Positions 32,819 to 43,065 are shown, counted from the first letter of the stretch. The stretch is DNA of 64,000 bases from Bacillota bacterium (GCA_026627065.1 JAPNUO010000001.1:700749-764748); one strand, 5' to 3'. Program-made: numbers and translations. Notes: generated by a model not told the origin, from the letters alone.

Positions 32819-34053
32819 GGCGCGGTCGGTGCCCGACGGTGATGGCAGCGCAATGTCACCCATAGCAGCACCCAATCCCCGACGAGGGCCAGCGCCATCA
32901 GGGCCAGGAGCGCCACCGCGGTGACCCGGGACAGATGTGCTAACAGCGCACCGTATGCGAGGGGAAACACGGTACCGCCCACTCCGGCCATCGCCGTGAC
33001 AAGGCGGGCAACGCGATGGCCCTCGTCAGGAAAGGTGTGAGCCGCGTAGACCATCACCAACGAGTAGATCGCTGACATGGCCCAGCCTAGCCCCCACATC
33101 ATCGCCAACCCCCGGACGGCGCCGGTCGTCGCGGTGAGCCCTAACAGAAAGGCTAAGCAGGCGCCCAGCGACACTGCCAAGTAATAGTCGTAGCGGACCA
33201 CCCGAGCCACCCAGCGCATGGCCAGGCGCCCGAGCACCATGCCAATCCAAAAACACGTCGTGCTGAAGTCGGCAAGAGCCGGCGGCACGCGCCATCCCCT
33301 CAGAAACAGGGCGGGCATGAAGCTGTTGATGTTGACCTCCAAGCCGACGTAGATCACCGTCATCAGCAGAAATAGCGCAAGGACCCCCCGCTTGGCCGCG
33401 CGGCCCGCCAACGCCGGCGCGGCCAGAGGCGCGTCCTGGGGACCCACCGGCGCTTCGGCGGAATCCGGCTGGGGAATCTTAAGCGTGGGCCACCACAGCG
33501 CCAACACGGCACCAAACAATGCCACCGCCAAGAACACCAGGCGCCAGTGCCCTAGGGCGATGCATGCGCTGGCCACGGCCGGCAACCCCAACGCCCCGAG
33601 ACCAAAAGACACTTCCAGGCGGCTCATATCCAAGGCTCGCCGGCGGGGAAAACGCTGTAACACCACGCCCGCCACCAAACTTTCCACGGCACCGCTCCCC
33701 ACGCCGTTCAGCGCCACCATCCCCAAGGCCAAGGCTTGGGGCGGCAGGAGGCATAAGACGCCTTCGGCCATCCCGACCAACAGCGCGGCGCCCGACAGCG
33801 CGAGTTCGGTGCGCACCGCGCGCACCGCGTAGGCTCCCGCCGGCACCCCGGCCACGAAGCCCACCGCCTGAACCAGCACCAGGCGGCCCCCCAGGGCATA
33901 GGAGGCGTGATAGTGGCGGAGCCATTCCGGCATCACCGCCCCCAGCAAGACAGCGACGGCGCCATCCAGCAGATACAGGCCCGAGGTTGCCCAGGCAAAT
34001 GTCAGCATTTCCCACCTCATGTCGCCGCCACGGGGTTTTCGCCCGCCGGTCAC
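32770..34053 (-). CDS. Major facilitator superfamily transporter, coupled to dnaE
   Basis: This is a 427-aa protein of about 12 membrane segments, for example TSGLYLLDGAVAVLLGAVM, LVLVQAVGFVAGVPAGAYAV and LTATTGAVRGLAMMWGLGW. It resembles sugar- or fucose-permease-like MFS proteins more than drug pumps, but the substrate is not predictable. GTG 34053 overlaps the dnaE stop as GTGA, so translation is coupled to the replication gene; ATG 34020 is an alternative start with a poor ribosome site. It ends the murD-typA-dnaE transcript. Confidence 0.82.
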   Translation of the reverse strand: MTGGRKPRGGDMRWEMLTFAWATSGLYLLDGAVAVLLGAVMPEWLRHYHASYALGGRLVLVQAVGFVAGVPAGAYAVRAVRTELALSGAALLVGMAEGVLCLLPPQALALGMVALNGVGSGAVESLVAGVVLQRFPRRRALDMSRLEVSFGLGALGLPAVASACIALGHWRLVFLAVALFGAVLALWWPTLKIPQPDSAEAPVGPQDAPLAAPALAGRAAKRGVLALFLLMTVIYVGLEVNINSFMPALFLRGWRVPPALADFSTTCFWIGMVLGRLAMRWVARVVRYDYYLAVSLGACLAFLLGLTATTGAVRGLAMMWGLGWAMSAIYSLVMVYAAHTFPDEGHRVARLVTAMAGVGGTVFPLAYGALLAHLSRVTAVALLALMALALVGDWVLLWVTLRCHHRRAPTAPHLSGLPPEGRSTASQ

Positions 34054-36803
34054 CGGCGGAAAGCCACCGGACGCCCAGCGGCCAGCACCCCCGGGATGCG
34101 CTTAATATCTTCAATCGCGGTCCAGTGGCCGCTGAGCGTCAGATCCCGCAAAACCAGCGCCTTTCGGGAGTCTTTGATGATCTCGACTGGCACCGGACCC
34201 GGGTGCTTGCGCTTCAGCGCCCCCAGTTGCTCAGTCACCGCCGACATTCGCGCGTCGCCGTCCAAGCGCACGTAAATGGGCCCGTCGGGCATCGGCCAGC
34301 CAAATCCAGTGATCTCGTGCCAGGCGACTTTGACAGGGTCTCCGCTGGCCTCAGCCGCCTCTTCTTCAAACAGGGTCATCTGTGTGCCCGTCAACCGTCC
34401 CAGCCCGGCGAGCGCCCCCGTCTGCGATAACAGCTCCAACGTCCGTCCCCCTATGCGGTACCCGACCCGCTCCCGCAATTCTCTGGCATCGCGGTACGGC
34501 CCACCGCGACGCCGCTCCTCCCAAATGGCCGCGGCCTGATCCGCGCTCACCCCGCGAATAATCCCCAGTCCCGCCCGAATCGCTTGGTTTTCGACCGTAA
34601 AGCTCAGCAGACTGTGATTTACGTGCGGCGGAAGGATCTCGATGCCCTGGCTCACGACGACGCGCATCACCTCTTTCAGTTTGTCCGAATGGTCGTGAAT
34701 TGCCAGCTGAGCCATCCAAAAGTGCAAGGGGTAATGGGCCTTCAGGTACGCCAGGTAGTAGCTTAAAAGACCATAGCTGACGGCGTGCGCCTTGTTGAAC
34801 CCGTAGTCGCCAAACGCTTGAACTTGCTCCCAAAACCGCTCCGCCTGCGCGGGCCGGTACCCCCGCGCGATCATCTGCGCCCTTAAGCGCTCGCCTTGGC
34901 GCTCTAAGAGCGCATGGTCTTTTTTGGAAATCGCTCGCCGCACCAAATCAGCCTCTGCCCACGACACGCCCGCCAGCCCTTGGATGGCTGCCATCAACTG
35001 TTCTTGGTAGACCATAATGCCGAATGTTTCGGCGCACCATGCCTCCCAGGGGTTGTCGTCCGACGCTTGGTAGCCTCGTTGACGACGCGCCAAAAATTCC
35101 CCGATCGCCTCCATGGGCCCCGGTCGATACAAGGCCAGCACCACCATGACCTCGTCGCGCGATTTTGGCTTCATCTGCCGCAAGAGCGTCTTCACACCCC
35201 GGCCGTCCAGCTGAAAGACACCATCGGTGTCGCCGCGGGCAAGCAACCGGAGCGTCTCGGAATCGCGGTCAGGCACCGTGGCGAGGGAACTTTCTTGAAT
35301 GCCCAAGGCGTCTTCCAGCTTGGCCACCAGACTCAGTGTCCTCAGCCCTAAAATGTCTAACTTCACAAACCCCAGGCGTTCCAGCGCATCCATGTCGAAA
35401 TCGGTGACCCAGCCGCTCCTCGCGTCCCCATGGCACAACAAGGACTGGGACAACGGCGTCGGCGCCACAATGACCCCCGCCGCGTGAATAGATCTTAGCC
35501 GCGGCAGCCCTTCGAGGCGGCGGGCGAGCACAATCCAACGGTCATCCATGCCGTAGGCTCGCGCCGCTTTGGTTAACGCTGCCAGGTGGTCCGCCAGGCG
35601 ATCATGCGGCCCCCACTCCATTCGCTCCATGACCGCGCTCACGCGGGCTGGATCGATTCCCAGCGCCCGCCCCACCTCACGGAGCGCCGCCCGGGCGGCC
35701 AGCGTGCCGTAGGTGCCCACTTGGGCCACCCGATCGGTGCCATGGCGCGTCCGCAAATACTGAATCACCTCGCCGCGGCGGGCATCTTCGAAATCCAGGT
35801 CGATATCCGGCCAATTGCGGCGCGCTGGATTTAAAAATCGCTCAAACACCAGGCCGTACTCGAGGGGATTGGCGGCGGTAATGCCCAGCGCATAGGATAC
35901 CAGGGAAGCGGCGGCCGAACCGCGCCCCGGGCCCACGCGAATGCTGTGACGCCGGGCCCAGCCTACCAGGTCTTGCACGATCAGGAAATAGCCTGAAAAG
36001 CCGAGCGAAGTGATCACCTCTAACTCTCGCGCCAGCCGCGCGCGCGCTTGAGGCGGCACCTGCCCTCGATAGCGCTCGGCAAGTCCACGCTCCGCCAGCG
36101 ACCTCAAGAGGGCGGCTTCGTCCTGTCCCCCGAACCGGGGCAATTTCCAACCGCGATCGGAAAACACCGAGGCGGTGGACTCAGGCTGCCACAGGCGGTC
36201 TTGAGGCCAATCGCGATAAGGAGCAAGCCATTCGTCGGGCGAGGCCGGCAGCGCCTCTGCCCCGACTTCCGGCGCCACGCCAACCACTTGGGCCAGAACG
36301 CCTAGGGCCACCGCATCCGAAGGGTGAGCTAGGCGGACCCGGCAATGCGGCACCCATCGCCAGCCGGAAGGCAGCCGCAAAGCCCAATCGCGCTGATGGG
36401 GCTGAAGCTCGACGACCACATCGGGCCGCTCCAACCACTCGGGTTCCGACGCCCACCAGGGCTCGTTGTCCGCCCCAAGCACGACCTGCGTCCCTGGCGC
36501 AGGATCCCGAACAGCCGCCCGAAAATTCACCAGGCGTGGCCATCCCCGCTCATCGGTGGCGATCAGCCGCACTTCGCGCGGCGTCCCCCGCACCTCGAGC
36601 GCAAAACTCACGCCCACCCACGGCACCATGTGGGCCTCGCGCATGAGGCGATCAAACGCCTCGGTACCGGCCAAGGTTTCCCAGTCGGTCAAGCAGGCCT
36701 GGCGAAATCCCCGCAGGTGCAATTGACGGACGAGATCTTCCACCGTCCACAGGGACCGTCCGAGCGAAAAGCTCGAGGCGACATCGGTTAGTGGCGGATG
36801 CAT
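34050..36803 (-). CDS. dnaE: DNA polymerase III alpha subunit, short DnaE type
   Basis: At 917 aa this is about 200 residues shorter than ordinary DnaE. The N-terminal PHP domain is degenerate: the HxHTEYSLLDG metal motif is replaced by PLTDVASSFSLG and LTDHG by LTDWE, so proofreading by PHP is unlikely. The polymerase core is intact: GPGRGSAAASLVSYALGIT and the catalytic WPDIDLDFED near residue 336. A likely clamp-binding motif QMTLF follows near residue 815, and the C-terminus holds an OB-like part. It starts at the base after the typA stop. Confidence 0.92.
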   Translation of the reverse strand: MHPPLTDVASSFSLGRSLWTVEDLVRQLHLRGFRQACLTDWETLAGTEAFDRLMREAHMVPWVGVSFALEVRGTPREVRLIATDERGWPRLVNFRAAVRDPAPGTQVVLGADNEPWWASEPEWLERPDVVVELQPHQRDWALRLPSGWRWVPHCRVRLAHPSDAVALGVLAQVVGVAPEVGAEALPASPDEWLAPYRDWPQDRLWQPESTASVFSDRGWKLPRFGGQDEAALLRSLAERGLAERYRGQVPPQARARLARELEVITSLGFSGYFLIVQDLVGWARRHSIRVGPGRGSAAASLVSYALGITAANPLEYGLVFERFLNPARRNWPDIDLDFEDARRGEVIQYLRTRHGTDRVAQVGTYGTLAARAALREVGRALGIDPARVSAVMERMEWGPHDRLADHLAALTKAARAYGMDDRWIVLARRLEGLPRLRSIHAAGVIVAPTPLSQSLLCHGDARSGWVTDFDMDALERLGFVKLDILGLRTLSLVAKLEDALGIQESSLATVPDRDSETLRLLARGDTDGVFQLDGRGVKTLLRQMKPKSRDEVMVVLALYRPGPMEAIGEFLARRQRGYQASDDNPWEAWCAETFGIMVYQEQLMAAIQGLAGVSWAEADLVRRAISKKDHALLERQGERLRAQMIARGYRPAQAERFWEQVQAFGDYGFNKAHAVSYGLLSYYLAYLKAHYPLHFWMAQLAIHDHSDKLKEVMRVVVSQGIEILPPHVNHSLLSFTVENQAIRAGLGIIRGVSADQAAAIWEERRRGGPYRDARELRERVGYRIGGRTLELLSQTGALAGLGRLTGTQMTLFEEEAAEASGDPVKVAWHEITGFGWPMPDGPIYVRLDGDARMSAVTEQLGALKRKHPGPVPVEIIKDSRKALVLRDLTLSGHWTAIEDIKRIPGVLAAGRPVAFRR

Positions 36804-38630
36804 TTAACGCGCTTGACGAAGCATCCGCTCGCGCTTGCGCTGATGCGGATCCAGCGTGGCTTTGCGCAGGCGAATGCTTTTTGGCGTGATTTCCACTAAT
36901 TCGTCCGACTTGACGTACTCCAGCGCATAGTCCAGCGTCAGCAGGCGCGGCGGGGTGAGCCGGATGCCCTCTTCGGCGTTGGCGTTGCGCATGTTGGTCA
37001 CATGCTTTTTCTTGCACACATTAATCTCGAGATCGGTCGGGCGGCTGTGTTCGCCCACCACCATGCCCGCGTATACTGGGGTTCCCGGGCCAATGAAGAG
37101 AATGCCCCGCTCCTGAGCATTGTCAAGGGCATACGAGGTGGCCACGCCCGTTTCCATGGCCACCAGAGCGCCGCGCGGCGTTTCCTCGATGGGGCCGGCA
37201 TAGGGCGCATAACCATCAAACAAATAGTTCATAATGCCATATCCCCGCGTCTCGGTCACAAAGGCGGAGCGAAAACCCAGAAGCCCGCGGGCGGAAATGA
37301 CAAACTCTAGGCGCGTTTGGTGGGGCCCGGCTTGGCCCATGGCCACCATCGTCGCCCGACGCGGCCCCAAAAGCTCCATCACGGCGCCCACATATTCGTC
37401 GGGCACGTCCAAAAAGAGGCGCTCCATGGGCTCCATGAGGCCATCCGGCGTCTCGCGCAGAATCACTTCAGGCTTGGACACTTCCATCTCATATCCTTCG
37501 CGCCGCATTTGCTCTAACAAAATGCCGATATGAAGTTCGCCGCGCCCGGAGACCCGGAACACCTCAGGGTCATCCGTATCTTCCACCTTCAGCGCTACAT
37601 TGCGCTCTTGCTCGCGGTACAGGCGATCTCGCAGGTGGCGCGAGGTCACGTACTGCCCTTCTTGCCCGGCAAACGGACTGGTGTTCACGCCAACCAGCAC
37701 TGTCAGCGTGGGCTCGTCGACCGTGATGGGCGGCAACGGCAGAGGACGCTCGGGGTCTGTGACCGTGTCGCCGATGGTCACGCGCTCTAACCCAGCCAAC
37801 GTCACAATGTCGCCCACGGTGGCTTCCGAGAGTTCCACCCGCTTCAACCCCATGCGACCAAAAAGCTTGGACGGGCGCACCCGCTCAATCTGGCCATCCG
37901 CATGGGCTACTGCCACAATATCCCCGGCCTTGAGGCGCCCCTGGTGAATGCGGCCAATGGCGAGCCGCCCAAGGTAGTCGTCGTGATCGAGCGTGGTCAC
38001 TAAAATTTGCAGCGGACCGTCCGGGTTGCCGGTGGGATAGGGAATGTGCTCGACAATGGCATCGAACAGCGGCTCCAAATTGCCGTGCGGATCCAGGACG
38101 GGGGTCCGGGAGGCAATCCCATTTTTCGCTGACGCGTAAATCACAGGAAAGTCCAACTGTTCGTCGGAGGCTTCAAGATCCAAGAAGAGCTCCAGCACCG
38201 CCTCATGCACGGCTTCCGGTCGCGCGCCTTCGCGGTCCATCTTATTAAGGACGACAATAGGCTTCAGGCCGGCCGCTAACGCCTTGTGCAAGACATAACG
38301 GGTTTGAGGCATGGGCCCTTCGTGCGCATCCACAACGAGTAAGGCGCCGTCCACCATGCTTAAAATGCGCTCCACCTCGCCGCCAAAGTCAGCGTGGCCA
38401 GGCGTGTCCACGATATTAATCACCACACCGCGATAGGTGACGGCCGTGTGCTTGGCTAAAATGGTAATGCCCCGTTCCCGCTCCAGGTCGTAGGAGTCGA
38501 GCACGCGCTCCCCGACTTGGCTTGCGTCGCGAAACGTGCCGGACTGCTTTAACATGCCGTCCACCAACGTGGTTTTGCCGTGGTCTACATGCGCGATGAT
38601 GGCAACATTGCGCAGGTCCTGCCGCTGCAT
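36804..38630 (-). CDS. typA: Ribosome-associated GTPase TypA/BipA
   Basis: TypA is a translational GTPase of 608 aa that binds ribosomes and supports assembly and stress growth. The G1 motif is [15 protein letters not shown] (residues about 14-28), G3 is [16 protein letters not shown], and G4 is [10 protein letters not shown]. The unique C-terminal domain reads [19 protein letters not shown] and ends with a basic tail ([13 protein letters not shown]). It is followed directly by dnaE with no gap and preceded by murD 43 bases upstream. Confidence 0.97.
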   Translation of the reverse strand: MQRQDLRNVAIIAHVDHGKTTLVDGMLKQSGTFRDASQVGERVLDSYDLERERGITILAKHTAVTYRGVVINIVDTPGHADFGGEVERILSMVDGALLVVDAHEGPMPQTRYVLHKALAAGLKPIVVLNKMDREGARPEAVHEAVLELFLDLEASDEQLDFPVIYASAKNGIASRTPVLDPHGNLEPLFDAIVEHIPYPTGNPDGPLQILVTTLDHDDYLGRLAIGRIHQGRLKAGDIVAVAHADGQIERVRPSKLFGRMGLKRVELSEATVGDIVTLAGLERVTIGDTVTDPERPLPLPPITVDEPTLTVLVGVNTSPFAGQEGQYVTSRHLRDRLYREQERNVALKVEDTDDPEVFRVSGRGELHIGILLEQMRREGYEMEVSKPEVILRETPDGLMEPMERLFLDVPDEYVGAVMELLGPRRATMVAMGQAGPHQTRLEFVISARGLLGFRSAFVTETRGYGIMNYLFDGYAPYAGPIEETPRGALVAMETGVATSYALDNAQERGILFIGPGTPVYAGMVVGEHSRPTDLEINVCKKKHVTNMRNANAEEGIRLTPPRLLTLDYALEYVKSDELVEITPKSIRLRKATLDPHQRKRERMLRQAR

Positions 38631-38673
38631 GTTGTCGAACCCTCCATTTGTTGACGCTGTTCCCGGTGGCCCG

Positions 38674-40044
38674 CTACGCCGTCAACATTGCGACGAGCTC
38701 CCGGAATCGACGACCGCGCTCTTCGAAATTCACAAACTCATCGTAACTGGCGGCCGCCGGGGACAGCAACACGACGTCTCCCGGCCGCGCCGCCTCTACT
38801 GCTCGGCCTACCGCCTCATCAAAATTGTTCGCCTCGATGCAGGGAATGGCGGTGAAACGCTGCACCACATCCCGCATTTTCTCCCGGGTGGCGCCGCTCA
38901 CCACGACCAGCCGAACGCTGCTCGCCCTGAGAGCAGGTCCCAACACTTCATAGTCTAAGTGCTTGTCATAGCCTCCCAAGAGAAGCACAATCGGCCGGGT
39001 AATAGCCTCCAGCGCGGCCATCGTCCGGTCCGGCGCGGTCGCAATGGAATCATTGACATACTGAATCCCCCGCACCTCGGCGACCATTTCGAGACGATGG
39101 GGCACTCCCGCGAAGTGCGTCAGCGCCTCGCGAATCGCCTCCCAGCGGGCCCCGGCCATTACCGCCATGGCTAGCGCCGCCAGCGCGTTGGCCACATTGT
39201 GGCGGCCCACCAATCTCAACGCATCCGCGCCCACCACCGGCTGACTGCCGGATTGGTCCCGCCAAACCAACATCTCCCCCTCGAGACACGCGCCCCGAGG
39301 AATCTTCGCCTCCAAGGAAAAGTAGACCTGGCGGGCTTTCATGCCTTGGCTGACCTGCCGCACCACAGGATCATCGTAGCCCAACACGGCCCAATCCTCC
39401 GCCCGCTGAAACCGCAGGATGTTGGCCTTGGCTCGCTGATAGTCCTCAAAATCGCGGTGAATGTCCAAATGGTTCGGACGAATGTTTAACAATGCCGCGC
39501 CGGCGGGACTGTGTTCGACCAAGTCCAGTTGAAAGCTGGACAATTCCATGACCACCCAGCTATCCGCACTGATCTGCGCCAGTTCGGGCAACAACGGCTT
39601 TCCAATATTTCCCCCGACGTACACCGGACGCCGCCCGTCGCGGCGCAGCATCTCACCCACCAGCGTGGTGGTCGTGGTCTTGCCGGCTGACCCGGTAATG
39701 CCGATGACCGGCGCGGGACAGCGCGACAAAAAGAGATCGGTCTCGCAGGTGACGTGGACGCCGCGAGCGCGGAGAGCGTCGAACGCGGGGCCAAACTTTC
39801 GCATGCCGGGCGTAATGTACGCAGCGCGCAAGGGTGCGGTGGCCAGAGCCTCCAGATAGCCCGGCCCGCCGTAAACGCGAACGTCTCCCCGCGCGCCCAA
39901 CGCGGCCAGATCTTCTTCAATGGCCTGGGGAGAGCGCTGGTCAAAGACCGCCAGCGCCTCCCCTTCGGCGAGAAAAAACGGCACCAGGGGCCGGTTATTG
40001 ATGCCCAGCCCGACAATCCCGATGCGACGCGGCTCTGACATCAC
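38674..40044 (-). CDS. murD: UDP-N-acetylmuramoyl-L-alanine--D-glutamate ligase
   Basis: MurD adds D-glutamate to the peptidoglycan precursor using ATP. The 456-aa product has the P-loop GITGSAGKTTTTTLVGEML (residues about 114-132), then ELSSFQLDLVEHSPAGAALL, RPNHLDIHRDFEDY and YVNDSIATAPDRTMAAL. The usual dcw cluster partners are absent, so murD stands apart here between an aminotransferase gene (1 base gap) and typA. A D-amino-acid aminotransferase that can supply its D-Glu lies near 44.5 kb. Confidence 0.95.
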   Translation of the reverse strand: MMSEPRRIGIVGLGINNRPLVPFFLAEGEALAVFDQRSPQAIEEDLAALGARGDVRVYGGPGYLEALATAPLRAAYITPGMRKFGPAFDALRARGVHVTCETDLFLSRCPAPVIGITGSAGKTTTTTLVGEMLRRDGRRPVYVGGNIGKPLLPELAQISADSWVVMELSSFQLDLVEHSPAGAALLNIRPNHLDIHRDFEDYQRAKANILRFQRAEDWAVLGYDDPVVRQVSQGMKARQVYFSLEAKIPRGACLEGEMLVWRDQSGSQPVVGADALRLVGRHNVANALAALAMAVMAGARWEAIREALTHFAGVPHRLEMVAEVRGIQYVNDSIATAPDRTMAALEAITRPIVLLLGGYDKHLDYEVLGPALRASSVRLVVVSGATREKMRDVVQRFTAIPCIEANNFDEAVGRAVEAARPGDVVLLSPAAASYDEFVNFEERGRRFRELVAMLTA

Positions 40045-40045
40045 A

Positions 40046-41239
40046 CTACCCCGTAATCAGCGATTCCATGCGGTCGAGGCCCGCCGCCAGCCGTTCCAAC
40101 GACGTCGCATAGGACATGCGAAAGTGATCCGGCACCCCGAATCCGCTGCCCGGCACCACCGAGACATTGGCCTCCTCGAGCCAGAGCAAGGCCAAATCGT
40201 CGGCATCGCGAATGGCACGTCCTTTGATCGTCCGTCCAATGAGCGGGGCCATGTTCACCCAGAGGTAAAACGCCCCCTTGGGTTCGTGGACCGACAGCCC
40301 GTCCATCCCTTGAATCCGGGACACGGCGTATCGTCGGCGCCGATCGAACTCGCGCCGCATTTCCTCCACCGGCTCCTGAGGACCGGTCAAGGCCACTTCG
40401 GCCGCTGCCTGGGCGATTGAGGTCGGGTTCGACGTGGACTGTGACTGCAGATTGGCCATCGCCTGAATGACATGCCGAGGCCCTAAGGCGTACCCAATCC
40501 GCCATCCGGTCATGGCATAGGCTTTGGAGACGCCGTTGATCACGATGGTGCGTTCCCGCATGCCCTCGAATTGGGCAATGGAGGGGGCGTCCATGCCGTC
40601 ATACACCAACCGCGCATAGATTTCGTCGGAAATGACCCAGAGATCGCGCTCCCGGGCCAAGGCGGCAATGTCCTCGAGCTCCCGGCGCCCAATCACCGCG
40701 CCCGACGGATTCGAGGGCGAGTTTAAAATCAGGCCCCGGGTGTTGGGCTTGAGCGCCCGCCGAATATCGTCGGCGGTCAGCACGTTCTTGTGCTCCGGAG
40801 CTATGGGGACGTATTGAACCTCGCCTCCGGCCAATCGGATCTGCTCCGGATAGGTGACCCAATAGGGCACGGGCAACAGAACCCCGTCCCCTGGGCTGGT
40901 CAAGGCCATGATGGCGTTGAACAAGGAGTGCTTGGCGCCGACCGAAACCAGGACTTCGTCGGGCCCATATTCTACCCCAATTTCCGCCCGCATGCGCTCA
41001 CATATGGCCGCCTTAAGGCGCACGGTCCCGCCGACCGGGGTATACCGCGTCTCGCCCCGGTTGATGGCCTCGATGGCGGCCTCCCGGATGTGCGCCGGCG
41101 TATCGAAGTCCGGTTCTCCCGCGGTTAAATTGACGACATCCAACCCTTGACTAATGAGTGCCTTGGTTTTGGCATCTAATGCCATAGTAGGAGAAGGGGC
41201 CAAGGCAGCCACCCGTTCTGCGAGCGCTAATTTGGTCAC
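40046..41239 (-). CDS. Aspartate aminotransferase (class I, 1-beta type)
   Basis: This 397-aa PLP enzyme starts VTKLALAERV at GTG 41239 with GGCGGAG upstream; a longer in-frame extension into non-coding DNA is rejected. Hallmarks are VNLTAGEPDFDTP near residue 36, NSPSNPSGAV near 172, and the PLP-lysine in INGVSKAYAMTGWRIGYAL near residue 233. The two Arg of SYATSLERL and nearby segments contact substrate carboxylates. It fits thermostable AspC-like enzymes that make aspartate for pyr and cell-wall synthesis. It is first in the murD-typA-dnaE run. Confidence 0.9.
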   Translation of the reverse strand: MTKLALAERVAALAPSPTMALDAKTKALISQGLDVVNLTAGEPDFDTPAHIREAAIEAINRGETRYTPVGGTVRLKAAICERMRAEIGVEYGPDEVLVSVGAKHSLFNAIMALTSPGDGVLLPVPYWVTYPEQIRLAGGEVQYVPIAPEHKNVLTADDIRRALKPNTRGLILNSPSNPSGAVIGRRELEDIAALARERDLWVISDEIYARLVYDGMDAPSIAQFEGMRERTIVINGVSKAYAMTGWRIGYALGPRHVIQAMANLQSQSTSNPTSIAQAAAEVALTGPQEPVEEMRREFDRRRRYAVSRIQGMDGLSVHEPKGAFYLWVNMAPLIGRTIKGRAIRDADDLALLWLEEANVSVVPGSGFGVPDHFRMSYATSLERLAAGLDRMESLITG

Positions 41240-41735
41240 ATTACTCCGCCTTTCTACCTTACTCGTCAGGCATAAACAGCTCATCATTCCCACAGTCGAG
41301 AAGGGACCGAGACACCTGCTCCACCCCCTGGCCAGGAGGCACTCGCCCTTCCCTAGGATCGCCCTGGGCCTCGCTCCTCTCGTCGCCTGCCTGAGTCGCG
41401 CCGCATTGAGAGGCACGGCCTGTGTCCAGGCAGTACGGGTCCGCTATGCGCTCCCGGGGCTCCTCAATCGAGACAAGGTCGCCGTCCATGCCCCGGAGCG
41501 AGGCATCCCCGACCCGGACCGAGCGCCGACGGCGACCCCTCGGGGATCTCACGCCGAAAAGCTTGCTGGTCACCGGAAGGTTCCCGCCAAAGTTGCCCCG
41601 CCCAGAACGCGTCCGCCAAGAGCAACCGACATTCCCTACCTGCGGCCCCAGACACCCGCTAGGAAACGCTTCCCACACTTAGCAGATGGCTCGCGTCCCG
41701 AGGTAGCCATCGCCGCAGCGCTCCTCAAATCGCCT
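41240..41735. other. Gene-free interval, possible relic
   Basis: About 500 bases precede the aminotransferase gene on the minus strand. Open minus-strand frames (such as 41259-41678) lack ribosome sites and recognisable motifs, and codon-like signal shifts between frames, as in decayed coding DNA. The part near 41240-41300 should hold the aminotransferase promoter. No element ends were recognised. Confidence 0.4.
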
Positions 41736-41996
41736 TTACGATGGGGAGGATCCCCGCATCTCCCGGTCTCGCACCTCTGCCCATTTGAGGCGCGTGATGT
41801 AGCCGCCGATGCGGCCGTTCTCGGCCGCGGTCAGAGCCCCCCAGCCTTCGCGCTCCACCTTTTCCCACAGTCCCAGAGCCTGGGCTGCCTCCCATTTCAG
41901 TTGGAGGAGACTCGCGCCGAGCGCGCTGTCCTCCCCTTGGGGCCCCGTGGGCGCGGCCGTCTCTTTCAGTGTACCAGTCCTTCTTGATTTTGCCAT
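41736..41996 (-). CDS. Divergent alpha/beta-type small acid-soluble spore protein
   Basis: This 86-aa protein has the SASP plan: a variable N-terminus (MAKSRRTGTLKETAAPTG), block one SLLQLKWEAAQALGL, and block two LTAAENGRIGGYITRLKW. The germination-protease region reads WEAAQALG instead of the usual E-[IFV]-A, and the second block is followed by a short charged tail in place of the MVE-AE helix. It may be cleaved slowly or differently. GAGGAGG lies upstream of ATG 41996. It stands alone, with a CACACTA box upstream. Confidence 0.78.
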   Translation of the reverse strand: MAKSRRTGTLKETAAPTGPQGEDSALGASLLQLKWEAAQALGLWEKVEREGWGALTAAENGRIGGYITRLKWAEVRDREMRGSSPS

Positions 41997-42027
41997 GATT
42001 TCCTCCTCAAAAGCAGCTCCTGCCTCT

Positions 42028-42034
42028 TAGTGTG
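42028..42034 (-). promoter_or_regulatory. Possible spore-type -10 box of the second SASP gene
   Basis: CACACTA on the minus strand, 6 of 7 matching CATACTA, lies 31 bases before the SASP ATG, the same distance as in the first SASP gene. The -35 region is not clear. Confidence 0.35.
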
Positions 42035-42052
42035 TCCCGAAACTCGCTGCTT

Positions 42053-43027
42053 TTAGAAAAAGGTCAGCGCCAAGCCGATAAACAGGGCATAAAAGAGGCC
42101 CGCCGCGACCAGTTCGTTGACGTGAAGGCGGCCGTCGCGCGAGCGCGTCCAGGTCCAGAACCCGGCCCCCCACGCCAACACCGCGGTCACCATTTCCCCG
42201 ATCGTAAAATGCCAGGGCGTCAGCATGAGCCCCAACGCAGGCACGAGGGACGCTTGAAACGCCAGCGCGCCGCTGACATTGCCTACGGCCAGGCCGTCGC
42301 GCCGGCGGTGAATCCAGATGACGCTATTCAAGAGTTCGGGCAACTCCGTGGCTACCGGTGTGATAATGACGGAGACCAGAAAACCGGACAATTTCAACCA
42401 ATGGGCGACGGCTTCCAGCGCACTCACAAAGAAATGAGCGCCCACCACCAAGCCAAATAACGCCAGGCTCACCTGCCCGGTTATCGCCCATAGGGCCGGA
42501 GACCGGCTAGGCCACAGATGCAAGGCCTGCCGGGGCGGCCCCGCCCCTTCCCCCTGTCCCCGGAGAAGCCGCCAGGCGTGCAGGCAATAGCCGCCGACCA
42601 AGACCGCGGCAATAAGGCCGTGCCACGAGGCTGGCGTCCAGGCTGCAAGCACCGCTGCCCCAAACGCTGCCAAGAAAAATCGGAGGTCGCGATCCAGACT
42701 GTCCCGACGGAAGGAGAGTCCCTCCCTCCGACGCCCGCTGAGCCAGACGCCCGCACCGATGAGGCTAAATCCCAGCGTGGAAAGCATGAGGGGCGCACCC
42801 AAAATCGCCCCCAGGCCGATGGCCTGGGTCAGATCTCCTCCGGTTAAAAAGGCCATAAAAGGCACCAGCGTTTCCGGCAACGCCGTGCCCAGGGCCGCCA
42901 GCAAAGAGCCGACCACGCCATCCGCCAGCCCCAGCCGATACCCGAGCCATTCCACACCATTGGTAAAATAGTCTGCGGACAAGACAATGAGCAGCATGCC
43001 CGCGACTAAGAGCACCCCTAAAGACAT
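42053..43027 (-). CDS. Ca2+/cation antiporter (CaCA, YrbG-like)
   Basis: The 324-aa membrane protein has about ten helices and the two alpha repeats of the Na+/Ca2+ exchanger superfamily: SLLAALGTALPETLVPFMAF (residues about 40-59) and IITPVATELPELLNSVIW (about 221-238). The paired acidic GT/ATxLPE motifs bind the cation. It probably exports Ca2+ or a similar ion in exchange for H+ or Na+. A long loop (residues about 110-160) links the halves. It lies 38 bases upstream of trmL on the same strand and may share its transcript. Confidence 0.88.
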   Translation of the reverse strand: MSLGVLLVAGMLLIVLSADYFTNGVEWLGYRLGLADGVVGSLLAALGTALPETLVPFMAFLTGGDLTQAIGLGAILGAPLMLSTLGFSLIGAGVWLSGRRREGLSFRRDSLDRDLRFFLAAFGAAVLAAWTPASWHGLIAAVLVGGYCLHAWRLLRGQGEGAGPPRQALHLWPSRSPALWAITGQVSLALFGLVVGAHFFVSALEAVAHWLKLSGFLVSVIITPVATELPELLNSVIWIHRRRDGLAVGNVSGALAFQASLVPALGLMLTPWHFTIGEMVTAVLAWGAGFWTWTRSRDGRLHVNELVAAGLFYALFIGLALTFF

Positions 43028-43065
43028 GTCAGCCTCCCTCCACAGTATATGGAGGGACGAGGGCC

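Noticed and set aside
33519..34430. 303-codon frame antisense to the MFS and dnaE genes
   Set aside because: Low-complexity Pro/Arg/Ser shadow.
41240..41416. N-terminal extension of the aspartate aminotransferase
   Set aside because: The extension has no family similarity; GTG 41239 fits the known N-terminus and a ribosome site.
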